Shown here: positions 16,789-23,789 of the stretch, in pieces
Numbering within the stretch: the first letter of the stretch is position 1
Layout of the letters: each line of letters starts with the position of its first letter
Source: Thaumarchaeota archaeon SCGC AAA007-O23
GTDB taxonomy: Archaea > Thermoproteota > Nitrososphaeria > Nitrososphaerales > Nitrosopumilaceae
Assembly: GCA_000402075.1 (NCBI GenBank)
Contig: ARWO01000005.1
Coordinates: 1-64,000 of the forward strand
Direction of reading: 5' to 3'
DNA: 64,000 nucleotides
The notes under the pieces: generated by a model
The model's database searches: none
Told to the model about the DNA's origin: nothing
The model's input: only the letters and a program-made list of their open reading frames with translations
Translations under genes and position numbers: made by a program

Positions 16789-17124
16789 ATGGAAGACGAA
16801 AACAAAACAATAAGATCCGAAATCTCAGAACTTAAAGAGGCAGTTAAAGGCCAGAGTCAGAAGATAGACAAGATCCAAGAAAGAATTGGAAGGGCGACAT
16901 CAAAGATGCAAGGGCACATTGACGACTTTGAAAAGGAGAAAAAGAAAAAGATGCAGGAAATAAAGTACATCGGCGTCGAATTCGATCCTAACGGAGTTCA
17001 AAAAGGACAGGACGAAGTAAACTCGGCCCTAAAATCTGGATTTGAGCCCATTCGAGATTTCGAGACAGCAAAAGGCATTGTTATGGTCCTAGGTTTGTGG
17101 GGTGACCACGAACGTACCGACTAG
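16789..17124 (+). CDS. Coiled-coil protein with DUF4177-like C-terminal domain, 111 aa
   Basis: The N-terminal ~60 residues are a Lys/Glu-rich coiled coil. The C-terminal ~45 residues (KYIGVEFDPNG, EVNSALKSGFEPI, GIVMVLGLW) match in pattern the 83-aa protein at 21307-21558 (KYVAVEF, EVNDAIGHGYEVL, GIVVVLGRY). They recall DUF4177 domains, where a short alpha/beta unit ends in a VLG-like strand. Function unknown. The repeat motif at 16734-16752 lies upstream and suggests control by the CARF regulator. Confidence 0.65.
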   Translation: MEDENKTIRSEISELKEAVKGQSQKIDKIQERIGRATSKMQGHIDDFEKEKKKKMQEIKYIGVEFDPNGVQKGQDEVNSALKSGFEPIRDFETAKGIVMVLGLWGDHERTD

Positions 17125-17186
17125 AACTAGATTCTAAAAGAAGATCTCTAATAGAATCAGCCTTCGATATAGGTACAGGTTATCTA

Positions 17187-17354
17187 ATGTACCTACCCAT
17201 CAATTTTTTTATTTTGCCACTTTTTGTTGATGTGATTCAAAACCAGGACTTTTTTGGGATAATGCAGATAAGCGCACTTTTTACATGCGTTGCACTGTTA
17301 CGAAAGTATACTATTAGAAGATGGTTTGAGAAGATGAGGTTGCAAGACGAATGA
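17187..17354 (+). CDS. Small membrane protein, 55 aa
   Basis: The frame begins MYLPINFFILPLFVDV and has a second hydrophobic stretch (GIMQISALFTCVALL), followed by a basic tail (RKYTIRRWFEKMR). This pattern fits one or two membrane helices with a cytoplasmic tail. Its stop overlaps the ATG of the exonuclease gene (ATGA, 17351-17354), which strongly supports a real, coupled gene. Function unknown. Confidence 0.6.
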   Translation: MYLPINFFILPLFVDVIQNQDFFGIMQISALFTCVALLRKYTIRRWFEKMRLQDE

Positions 17355-17905
17355 ACTGTTATCTGGATATAGAGACAACTGGACTTGATCCGTTACAAAG
17401 TAAGATAATTACCATTCAGTACATGCAGCTTGAAAGAAATACTGCAATGCCTGTCGGTCCACTGAAAATACTGAAGGAGTGGGAGTCTGACGAAAAGACA
17501 ATCCTCAAAAAATTCATTTCAGATTCAGGTGTGGCTGACAAATACCCATTTGCCTTTATTCCAGTTGGATACAACTTGGAATTTGAACACAAGTTTTTCT
17601 GGCAGAGATGCATGTCAAATGCACTCCAGCCTGTTGACATATTGAACAGACCATTCTTGGATCTAAAGACAGTTGGAGTGATAATGAACAGGGGTGAATT
17701 CAAGGGAGCTAGCCTTGACAAGCTGACTAACAAGCCTCAAAGTGGCAGCGCCATACCAAGACTGTATCGTGAAAAAAACTATGGGGAGATTGAAAGCTAT
17801 ATCAAAAAAGAAACAGAGTCGTTCTGCAAATGGTTGGCCAAACTTTATGTTAGATTGCCTAAATTGCGTTACGAGATACTGGATGACCTGACACGGGAAA
17901 ACTAG
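17351..17905 (+). CDS. DnaQ-like 3'-5' exonuclease family protein, 184 aa
   Basis: The N-terminus CYLDIETTGLDPLQSKI is the ExoI motif (Asp6, Glu8). VGYNLEFEHKFF near residue 75 matches ExoII. Later conserved acidic residues are present, but the ExoIII motif is not obvious (YGEIESYIKKE may be a variant). DEDD exonucleases trim DNA or RNA 3' ends. It is translationally coupled to a 55-aa membrane protein, an unusual partner. It ends 5 bp from the stop of the convergent CARF regulator. Confidence 0.7.
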   Translation: MNCYLDIETTGLDPLQSKIITIQYMQLERNTAMPVGPLKILKEWESDEKTILKKFISDSGVADKYPFAFIPVGYNLEFEHKFFWQRCMSNALQPVDILNRPFLDLKTVGVIMNRGEFKGASLDKLTNKPQSGSAIPRLYREKNYGEIESYIKKETESFCKWLAKLYVRLPKLRYEILDDLTREN

Positions 17906-17910
17906 ATTCT

Positions 17911-18699
17911 CTAAGTATTACTCGCTGTGCCTAAATTGGTCATGGTGGGCTCTGGGTTTTGCAATATGTATTCAAACCACTCACCTTCTTCGGTTAAACT
18001 AACGAGGTGATGATTGTGTGGCTTCTCAACTCGAACTGCCTTCCACCGATGCTCTAGCTTTTGCAGTATCTGTCTATCAAGCGCTATTAGAATGGAGTTA
18101 GCAGCTTTACCAGTATATGATATTAGATGTTCTTTTTCACACGCCTTTGCCAGATCTTTTTTCTTCATGCCCTTCTTTCCTTGATTCTGTTTGATTATCT
18201 TCAATGCCTGAATTAGCTCATCCTCCGGGATCTGTATTCGGTGAGGGACGATTATTTTTAGCTCTTTTACTCCTTCGGTCTGCTGGTGTGGATACACGAA
18301 TCCATTGTATGTCTTAGCGAATGGATAAAACGGACGTAGATTCCACCTGTTCCTGAATGTCATACATGCACGATCCATGCCTATACTATGATTCGTTGAT
18401 CCGCTTGCCAGGTTAATTGCAATTTCACAGTCTGAATTTCCCAAAATTAAATCTCTTGTCACCCTCGTAATTTCCTCAATATTCCACAAGTCGGCTGTGA
18501 CTTGCTCTGTCTCAATTTTCGCTTTCTTGAGTCGCTTTTCACACTCAGCAACATATTCTTTAGCCTCGTCTTTAGATCTATTACTATGAACCATCAGGAA
18601 GACTTTGTCCGCTTTGTCCATCTTGGCAGGAAGTACCACCCTGTCTATCTCAAACCCGACAGGGGCAATGTGTATTCGTCGCCGTGAAACTTTTGACAT
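17911..18699 (-). CDS. CARF-domain transcriptional regulator with winged helix, 262 aa
   Basis: The N-terminus HIAPVGFEIDRVVLP and the KVFLMVHSN strand, then INLASGSTNHSIGMDRACM (about 95-113), match archaeal CARF proteins fused to winged-helix domains (the DUF6293/HFX_2341 type). The C-terminal half (LIQALKIIKQNQGKKGMKKKDLAKACE, then LIALDRQILQKLEH and HLVSLTEEGEWF) is the DNA-binding part. CARF domains bind cyclic oligoadenylates or related nucleotides made during defence. No CRISPR array or cas gene is in the window. A direct-repeat motif between its TATA-like box and ATG (18705-18723) suggests autoregulation. Confidence 0.75.
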   Translation of the reverse strand: MSKVSRRRIHIAPVGFEIDRVVLPAKMDKADKVFLMVHSNRSKDEAKEYVAECEKRLKKAKIETEQVTADLWNIEEITRVTRDLILGNSDCEIAINLASGSTNHSIGMDRACMTFRNRWNLRPFYPFAKTYNGFVYPHQQTEGVKELKIIVPHRIQIPEDELIQALKIIKQNQGKKGMKKKDLAKACEKEHLISYTGKAANSILIALDRQILQKLEHRWKAVRVEKPHNHHLVSLTEEGEWFEYILQNPEPTMTNLGTASNT

Positions 18700-18704
18700 T
18701 ATCT

Positions 18705-18723
18705 ATAGTATCAATAGTATCAT
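18705..18723. promoter_or_regulatory. Operator-like direct repeat at the CARF regulator start
   Basis: ATAGTATCAATAGTATCAT carries two copies of ATAGTATCA at a 9-bp step, six bases from the start codon of the CARF regulator. It lies between that codon and an AT-rich box at about 18727-18745. The related copy at 16734-16752 precedes the coiled-coil gene. Repression by occlusion of transcription start would fit this position. Confidence 0.5.
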
Positions 18724-18762
18724 CGTGGTATTAAATTATTTTATAGTCGTAATATCTTTGGG

Positions 18763-18921
18763 ATGTCGTTCAAGTCAACAGATAAAATTGTTTACAAAAT
18801 TAGCTATTACAAATTAGGGCTTTCTAATTTTCACAGACGTTATATTCTAAAATCGCCCTATGTGCATGGTAAATGGACAGTAGTAGAGGCATTTGTTGGA
18901 GAGGAGGATTTTGATGAATGA
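18763..18921 (+). CDS. Small hypothetical protein, 52 aa
   Basis: A 52-residue frame beginning MSFKSTDKIVYKISYYKLG and ending EAFVGEEDFDE, rich in aromatic and basic residues. It has no known domain. It overlaps the start of the next gene (ATG 18914) by 8 nt, and the SD-like GAGGAGG serving that gene lies within its last codons. The overlap and natural composition support coding. It may be the first gene of the small-gene operon and diverges from the CARF regulator. Confidence 0.5.
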   Translation: MSFKSTDKIVYKISYYKLGLSNFHRRYILKSPYVHGKWTVVEAFVGEEDFDE

Positions 18922-19213
18922 TATGGCGGTAAAACCATTCAAGATTGGCCAATATGTTGTGATGTCAGAAGAAGGATTAAGAAACCATGGAGAAAAATAT
19001 CGAAATGTTATTTTTAAAATAGATGATGTCTGTCCAATAGATTTTAACTTCATTGGCAGGGAATGCAAAGGTGTCGTAGGAGAGCACTCTAATGATCTTG
19101 TCGAAATAAAAGATGGAAAAGAATCTGACTATTTGTTTTCTGATTCACTTTATGATTATGAACTGACACGCCCACAGTGGGCTTTGCCATTTTTGGCCGA
19201 GAGGTGGAAGTAA
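18914..19213 (+). CDS. Hypothetical protein, 99 aa
   Basis: Unrecognised. It reads like a small beta-rich domain (FKIGQYVVMSEEG, VIFKIDDVCPIDF, KGVVGEHSNDLVEIKDG), possibly an SH3-like barrel. The ATG at 18914 has GAGGAGG nine bases upstream. Its stop shares one base with the ATG of the next gene (TAATG, 19211-19215), the usual coupling in this operon. Confidence 0.6.
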   Translation: MNDMAVKPFKIGQYVVMSEEGLRNHGEKYRNVIFKIDDVCPIDFNFIGRECKGVVGEHSNDLVEIKDGKESDYLFSDSLYDYELTRPQWALPFLAERWK

Positions 19214-19494
19214 TGGCAGTGAGTAATTGGTTCCTCTACATTGGAATTTTCTTGTGTGCATCAGGAATTGGCCTAGTTGTTGGTGCAATCTTCATTGCAT
19301 ATTGGGGTATCAAAACTCTACAGGAATCCAAATGTGGTAACTCTTACACTGAAAATAACTTTACAGCTAACATAGATCATTATCATGCAGGTAATGACGG
19401 ATCTGACGTTGATGATTGGCGTAAGCATAACAACACCAATGAAGGTGTGTCAAGAGATTATGTCTCAAAGGAAACTTTGGAGGACAGCAGATAA
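19213..19494 (+). CDS. Single-pass membrane protein, 93 aa
   Basis: After MAVSNW a hydrophobic segment (about 7-35, FLYIGIFLCASGIGLVVGAI) forms one or two membrane passes. The hydrophilic C-terminal part is rich in Asn, Asp and His (NIDHYHAGNDGSDVDD). No family recognised. It is coupled to both neighbours by TAATG overlaps, and is the only evident membrane gene of this cluster besides the 55-aa gene at 17187. Confidence 0.6.
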   Translation: MAVSNWFLYIGIFLCASGIGLVVGAIFIAYWGIKTLQESKCGNSYTENNFTANIDHYHAGNDGSDVDDWRKHNNTNEGVSRDYVSKETLEDSR

Positions 19495-19844
19495 TGTTGC
19501 ATTATATCAAGGATTTGTTTGCAAAAAATCACAAAATGGCTCATGTTGTTATGTGTAAGAACTGTGAGCATCAGTTTTGGGGTAAAACCAAGTTTAGATA
19601 TTCAGAATGTCCTAACTGTGAAACCAAGTCACTGATTGTCAATCCTAGTGAAATATCCATTAATGAACGAGAAAAAATGTGGAGATTTTTGAATGATAGT
19701 GATAAGGAAACTAGCGCTGAGCTGGACCATGATGAGCTTATGGAAGAAAGTTCTCAGGACATTGATTATGATGGACATTGGGGTGACACGCCTCATGCCT
19801 ATGCTCATGAAATGATAGAAGAAGTAAGAGAGGATTTACGATGA
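19494..19844 (+). CDS. Zinc-ribbon protein, 116 aa
   Basis: CKNC and CPNC, 15 residues apart near the N-terminus, form a zinc ribbon (VVMCKNCEHQFWG, SECPNCETKS). The C-terminal half is acidic with several His (DYDGHWGDTPHAYAHE). It starts in a TAATG overlap and ends in an ATGA overlap with the next gene. Nucleic-acid or protein binding is likely; the role is unknown. Confidence 0.6.
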   Translation: MLHYIKDLFAKNHKMAHVVMCKNCEHQFWGKTKFRYSECPNCETKSLIVNPSEISINEREKMWRFLNDSDKETSAELDHDELMEESSQDIDYDGHWGDTPHAYAHEMIEEVREDLR

Positions 19845-20380
19845 GTTCCTGCAAGGTATGCCACCTGGACATCAAGAAACACAGTAAAAAGATGTGGGCA
19901 TTACACCAGCAGGCACAGATCTGTACATTATGTCAAAAAAACGCCAGTGAGCATAGCGAAAAGTTATGGGAGATGCATAAACGTGCTATAGAAAAAGGCC
20001 GATTTTGTCCGTTCCACAAGAAAATCGAGAAACTATACCCAATCACAGTTGGAACCTCAAGGGCAAGCATTGCAAGAGTATGCAGGCTTAACGCAGACCC
20101 GCCATTTGATGTTGATTTTGTACCCATCCACATGCACTGCTCCAATCCAAACTGCAGCCTTTACCTGAGTTACATCGAGGAAGATAGGGCGGATGTTCTG
20201 GATGGATTGTGCCTGAAATGTTTCAGAGAACTTCCAGAACATGATACTACTCATAAACCATTGAGAGAAGTGTACGAGCCAGATAAGATCAAACCCGTTT
20301 TGAATATCTGGTCTGGAGAAATGGTAACATGGGATCCATTTGAACAAACGGATTATAGAAAAACAAAGGAGGTGAACTAA
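19841..20380 (+). CDS. Cys-rich protein with tandem CxxC-HS-W-H motifs, 179 aa
   Basis: Two tandem units start the protein: CKVCHLDIKKHSKKMWALH and CTLCQKNASEHSEKLWEMH. Each is CxxC, five residues, then HSxKxWxxH, probably a small zinc module. A second Cys region reads HCSNPNC and DGLCLKCFRELPE. The protein at 21559-22122 shares both parts (CRLCQGEHSEQLWKMH and LDGMCLKCFREL), so these are paralogs in neighbouring cassettes. I do not know the family's function; nucleic-acid binding is plausible. Confidence 0.6.
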   Translation: MSSCKVCHLDIKKHSKKMWALHQQAQICTLCQKNASEHSEKLWEMHKRAIEKGRFCPFHKKIEKLYPITVGTSRASIARVCRLNADPPFDVDFVPIHMHCSNPNCSLYLSYIEEDRADVLDGLCLKCFRELPEHDTTHKPLREVYEPDKIKPVLNIWSGEMVTWDPFEQTDYRKTKEVN

Positions 20381-20562
20381 TGTATCATATTGAATTAACA
20401 CTGGAAAACTTGAAAGTAATCAAGCTGTGGTATCATCTAATACAAAAAGATAGAGAAGAAACGCGTGCAGATCATGAAACGATAACAAAAATTAAAGCAA
20501 TGGCAATTGCCGCAAAAGAAAGAAACGCAGATCTAAGACTGTTTAGAAGAAGTAGGGAATAA
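20380..20562 (+). CDS. Small helical protein, 60 aa
   Basis: A short charged helical protein (LTLENLKVIKLWYHLIQKD, then a basic helix). It has an unusually strong ribosome binding site, GGAGGTGA, at 20368-20375, inside the end of the previous gene, plus a TAATG overlap. It is probably produced well. No domain recognised. Confidence 0.55.
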   Translation: MYHIELTLENLKVIKLWYHLIQKDREETRADHETITKIKAMAIAAKERNADLRLFRRSRE

Positions 20563-20564
20563 AG

Positions 20565-20693
20565 ATGCGATGTAAAGTTTGCTTGAAGATTGTAAGACAT
20601 CCAGCAAAAAAAACAAAAGTGTTACAAGTTTGTGGTTACTGTCAGAAAAATCAAACGTTGAATTACATGTGTCACGACATTTTTTTTTCATAA
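20565..20693 (+). CDS. Zinc-ribbon microprotein, 42 aa
   Basis: Two bases after the previous stop a frame begins MRCKVCLKIV and continues to VCGYCQKN, giving two CxxC pairs 16 residues apart and a further Cys near the end. This is a minimal zinc ribbon, similar at its start to CKVC of the 179-aa neighbour. It is last in the first cassette. A T-rich tail (T9 near 20680-20688) in its 3' end may help terminate transcription. Confidence 0.55.
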   Translation: MRCKVCLKIVRHPAKKTKVLQVCGYCQKNQTLNYMCHDIFFS

Positions 20694-20724
20694 CCTTTAA
20701 CTACCCTTCTTGTCAAAGCGTGCT

Positions 20725-20770
20725 AGTAAATCTTTTAAGCAACAGCGAGTAAATGTTTTAAGAAACACTG
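20725..20770. repeat. Two tandem 23-bp repeats in a gene-free stretch
   Basis: AGTAAATSTTTTAAGMAACA occurs twice in tandem (20725-20747, 20748-20770), followed by a partial third AGTAATGTTTAT. Further on, TTAAGTATTAC and TCAAGTATTAC repeat once. The region 20694-21034 has no gene that I can support. Such iteron-like repeats could be operators or replication-associated sites. It separates the two related small-gene cassettes and probably holds the promoter of the second. Confidence 0.6.
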
Positions 20771-21034
20771 AGTAATGTTTATTTGTACAAAGTGATAACA
20801 CTCGCTTAAGTATTACACTGGGATACATTCAAGTATTACAAAATAAAAAATAAATGGAGAATTAAGTGTTATAAGCAATAGTGTCCATACGTTGTTAAAT
20901 ACAATTGTGACCCCCCTTGCTTAAGTGCAAAGAAAACTATTGTACAGTGCAGCAATAGTTTTCGCTGAACAACCTCTGTAACTTCTAATACTGTTACAAT
21001 ATCTGTTAGCGAAAGCTAAGCTGTGGAACAAAAG

Positions 21035-21307
21035 ATGAAAACAACAAAGAAAGATCAATCCACCCAAACCGATGGAAGTGGTGGAGCAAAAATGTCGGTA
21101 GAAAACAAAATCGAAACTAAAATGCAAATAGCAGCGTTGGAAAAAATACGTCAGGTTTTGTGCCAACGCAGAATTGGACTGGAGAATGTGCCATGCGCTA
21201 TTGACATGGAGATTTGTCATATCGAGGAGAAAATTTCCAAAGAATATGCAAAGCTTGGCATTTCAATGACTGATTTGCCTGAAAAACAAAAGGAGGCTTG
21301 GAAGTAA
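21035..21307 (+). CDS. Coiled-coil protein, 90 aa
   Basis: The frame is Lys/Glu/Gln-rich and helical (KIETKMQIAALEKIRQVLCQRR), preceded by a low-complexity N-terminus. The ATG at 21035 is chosen over a GTG at 21023. It begins the second cassette, and its TAA overlaps the ATG of the DUF4177-like gene (TAATG). Function unknown. Confidence 0.55.
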   Translation: MKTTKKDQSTQTDGSGGAKMSVENKIETKMQIAALEKIRQVLCQRRIGLENVPCAIDMEICHIEEKISKEYAKLGISMTDLPEKQKEAWK

Positions 21308-21558
21308 TGGACAAGAAAGAATGGAAAATAATAGATGACCTGAAGGGCAAAGTCCAGCAAATTTCCGAGCAGCAAAACATGCAGAAGAAACTGGCTCACG
21401 TCAAGTATGTTGCAGTAGAGTTTGCCTATGATCACTTCAAAAATGGTGAAAACGAGGTTAACGATGCAATTGGACATGGATACGAAGTGCTGGAATCATG
21501 GAAGACAGAGTCAGGAATCGTTGTGGTTCTTGGGAGATACAGGTTTGGTGTAGTATAG
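21307..21558 (+). CDS. DUF4177-like small protein, 83 aa
   Basis: It is a paralog of the 111-aa protein at 16789-17124. Both have a short coiled coil, then KYVAVEF, ENEVNDAIGHGYEVL and GIVVVLGRY. The C-terminal unit resembles DUF4177. The ATG at 21307 overlaps the previous stop and the gene abuts the next (stop 21556-21558, ATG 21559). In both loci this protein type sits with Cys-rich genes, suggesting one functional cassette. Confidence 0.6.
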   Translation: MDKKEWKIIDDLKGKVQQISEQQNMQKKLAHVKYVAVEFAYDHFKNGENEVNDAIGHGYEVLESWKTESGIVVVLGRYRFGVV

Positions 21559-22122
21559 ATGAAAAGAAGAACCAAAAAACCAGAAAATGTTCAAAAACTA
21601 GAGCTCCAGACTGGGCCATGCATGTTGTGCAGGCTATGCCAAGGTGAACACAGCGAGCAATTGTGGAAAATGCACAATGCCACTGTAGAGATGGCTCAAT
21701 CCAAGACACAGCACAAAAAACTATGGACTATGCAGATAGGATTTGGACCCAGGTGTGCGGCATTACTTGACAATGACTACGAGTCGGAAACCGTGATACA
21801 ACGGCATGGATTCCTGGAAACCGTAGTTCCATCAGGCTTGAATCCAGCAGAACACCTCCACCCAATCTACATGTCCTGTACAGGATGTGGCCTTTTCCTA
21901 GGCAGTCCAGAGCAAGAATATGCAGACATGCTGGATGGAATGTGCCTGAAGTGCTTCAGGGAATTAACTGACCAGACAGCCTACTGGTATGACATGCCTC
22001 CTGCCAGAAAGATTCTCAAAGAAGGTGTGAGGATCCGGATGTATCGTGACTCCAAGGGGAAGTGGCACAAGTTGTACGGCAATTTTGTTGACGACAACCT
22101 TGGTGGTGTGGTTAATCCTTGA
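21559..22122 (+). CDS. Cys-rich protein, paralog of the 179-aa protein, 187 aa
   Basis: It shares CRLCQGEHSEQLWKMH and the later CTGC...YADMLDGMCLKCFREL block with the protein at 19841-20380, but has one rather than two N-terminal CxxC-HS-W-H units and a longer C-terminus with RMYRDSKGKWHKLYG. Zinc binding is likely, function unknown. It abuts the DUF4177-like gene and its stop overlaps the TTG start of the next gene. Confidence 0.6.
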   Translation: MKRRTKKPENVQKLELQTGPCMLCRLCQGEHSEQLWKMHNATVEMAQSKTQHKKLWTMQIGFGPRCAALLDNDYESETVIQRHGFLETVVPSGLNPAEHLHPIYMSCTGCGLFLGSPEQEYADMLDGMCLKCFRELTDQTAYWYDMPPARKILKEGVRIRMYRDSKGKWHKLYGNFVDDNLGGVVNP

Positions 22123-22415
22123 TAGTACAACAAGGCTACGAAATAGATAGTCAGGGAAACGTTGGAAATGAAACCAGAAGAATAGAAGATCTGTCGCTAC
22201 GATTCGTCATTTTGGTGATGTCGATAAACACAACCATTGAAGATCTGGAAGTAAAGACAAAGATGACAGAGCGGGCAGTGAAGATATGCCACAAGGAAAC
22301 TGGAGTTCCCATATCCGAATTGGCATCTTTGCTTGTGCGAATGACCAAAGAAGTCAAAGAGATTACCGAACTCCTCGAGAAAAATTCTGAAGAAATGCAG
22401 GATTTTTTTAAATAA
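22119..22415 (+). CDS. Coiled-coil protein, 98 aa
   Basis: Helical and charged, with a likely coiled coil in the second half (LLVRMTKEVKEITELLEKN). The start is a TTG overlapping the previous stop (TTGA, 22119-22122). No family recognised. It is the last gene of the second cassette and ends 66 bp before the convergent restriction gene. Confidence 0.5.
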   Translation: MIVQQGYEIDSQGNVGNETRRIEDLSLRFVILVMSINTTIEDLEVKTKMTERAVKICHKETGVPISELASLLVRMTKEVKEITELLEKNSEEMQDFFK

Positions 22416-22481
22416 AATCGAGCCCCTAGTTTCCTATTAGAAGAAAAATTTCGCCAGACAGCCAGCCCTATCTAAAACCCT

Positions 22482-23704
22482 TCATTCTTCAACATCATCT
22501 GCGTAAAGCAGCACTCGGCGGGATTTTTCGATTATGTCTTGCCACAATTTTAGATGTTGTCTGTTGAAACTACCATTCCTCCGGTGATCGTCTGCCAAGT
22601 TTTCTCCGAACTTATTCATAAACTCAATTGGATTTTGGGTTAAACGCAAGTTTGAATATACAAAATTCTGTACATTATCAACTATAACTTCGCAACCAGC
22701 GTCTTCATAAATTTTATCAATCGCTTCTTTCACTTCCTTTTCTTCTTCAGGTTCAATCACCACTTTACTTGTCGTCAGGATAACATACCTAGACATCGGT
22801 TTTTTTCTAATCTTGTCACATGCGATAAGAACAATACTTTCGCTAATCTCGATGTTGTGCTTTATCTCGTAACCCTCGAAGCCTTCATCCCCATCTTTGA
22901 ATTCTATATCTCCAGTTGAACCCGTCTTATCGTCGGATGCAGTGTGCGACTCTAACGGTGGAATGTTCATACCGGCGTATCGTTTAACATCACTTTGCAT
23001 TAAATCAAGAATTGTCTTAACGGCTATAACCGGAGACCGCGAACCCCCTTTTTTTAGAAAAGCCTCTAATGCTGTCATTATGTGTGAAACTGGTAAAACA
23101 CCCTCAACCTTCTTTCCAGCTGTTTCTTCTGCAAGTTTGTCAATTTCTTTTTTTGTTTTATCAGACTGGCAAACAACGGCAACAAGTAATTTTTTGGCTC
23201 TACGCCTTGTTTTTCCATATCATCTAAAATGCGTAAAAACGGCATTTTGATCTTTCCGTTCCTTCCGCCGATATTTCCTTTGTAGCGAAGAGTAAAGAAC
23301 CCGTTCTGCTCTAACGTGCGGGATGTCGCTCCAGATTCCATCATTGCGAAATGAATGCCAAATTTTTTTCTCATGAATTTTGATGTGACGTCTTTATCTA
23401 AGCTCCGAGCAGAGTAACCACCGGGAACCTCTGTCTTCATCTTTCGTATATCTTGTATTGGGGTGACGATTTTTTTTGCCGCAGCTGTTACTGTAAGTGC
23501 TATCACGCCTTTCTGTTTTGGCGCCAATTCCGCGACAATGTGGATTCGGTGTCTTTGTGCTGTAGTCAAACCTGATGATGGATTTGTTAAATCAAACTTT
23601 TCTGCAGCAGAATACATCGCCTCCAAAGTTTCCAATACCTTGTCCTGCTCGGTAGTTTCCTCCACCTTGTCTTGATCAGTTAGATTTTCTTCTGTTTGTG
23701 CCAA
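22482..23704 (-). CDS. SacI-like type II restriction endonuclease, split by a one-base frameshift (about 407 aa)
   Basis: The N-terminal frame (23078-23704) contains PGGYSARSLDKDVTSKF, and the second (22482-23078) has GGSRSPVIAVKTILDLM, LESHTASDDKTGSTGDIE and YEIKHNI. The sequence from SHTASD to EIKHN gives the PD-(D/E)XK active site (Asp in TGDIE, Glu-x-Lys). This order recalls the SacI endonuclease family, which cleaves GAGCTC. One extra base in the T7 run at 23148-23154 restores one frame across the junction. Its partner C5-methylase lies 85 bp downstream on the same strand. The specificity is a family-based guess, and the break may be a sequencing error. Confidence 0.7.
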
Positions 23705-23789
23705 TTGTGTACTGATGTTCCACTAAAAATAATATAAAAACCCCCTTCTTTAGGATTAAAATGAAATTATTGAACAGTTATGAAATCTG

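Noticed and set aside
20694..21034. A small RNA gene in the repeat-rich gap
   Set aside because: The repeats are AT-rich and tandem, with no convincing stem, box motif or terminator; only the repeat is reported.
16150..22415. A type III CRISPR signalling locus, suggested by the CARF protein
   Set aside because: No Cas10, Csm/Cmr or array is visible; the CARF gene stands alone here.
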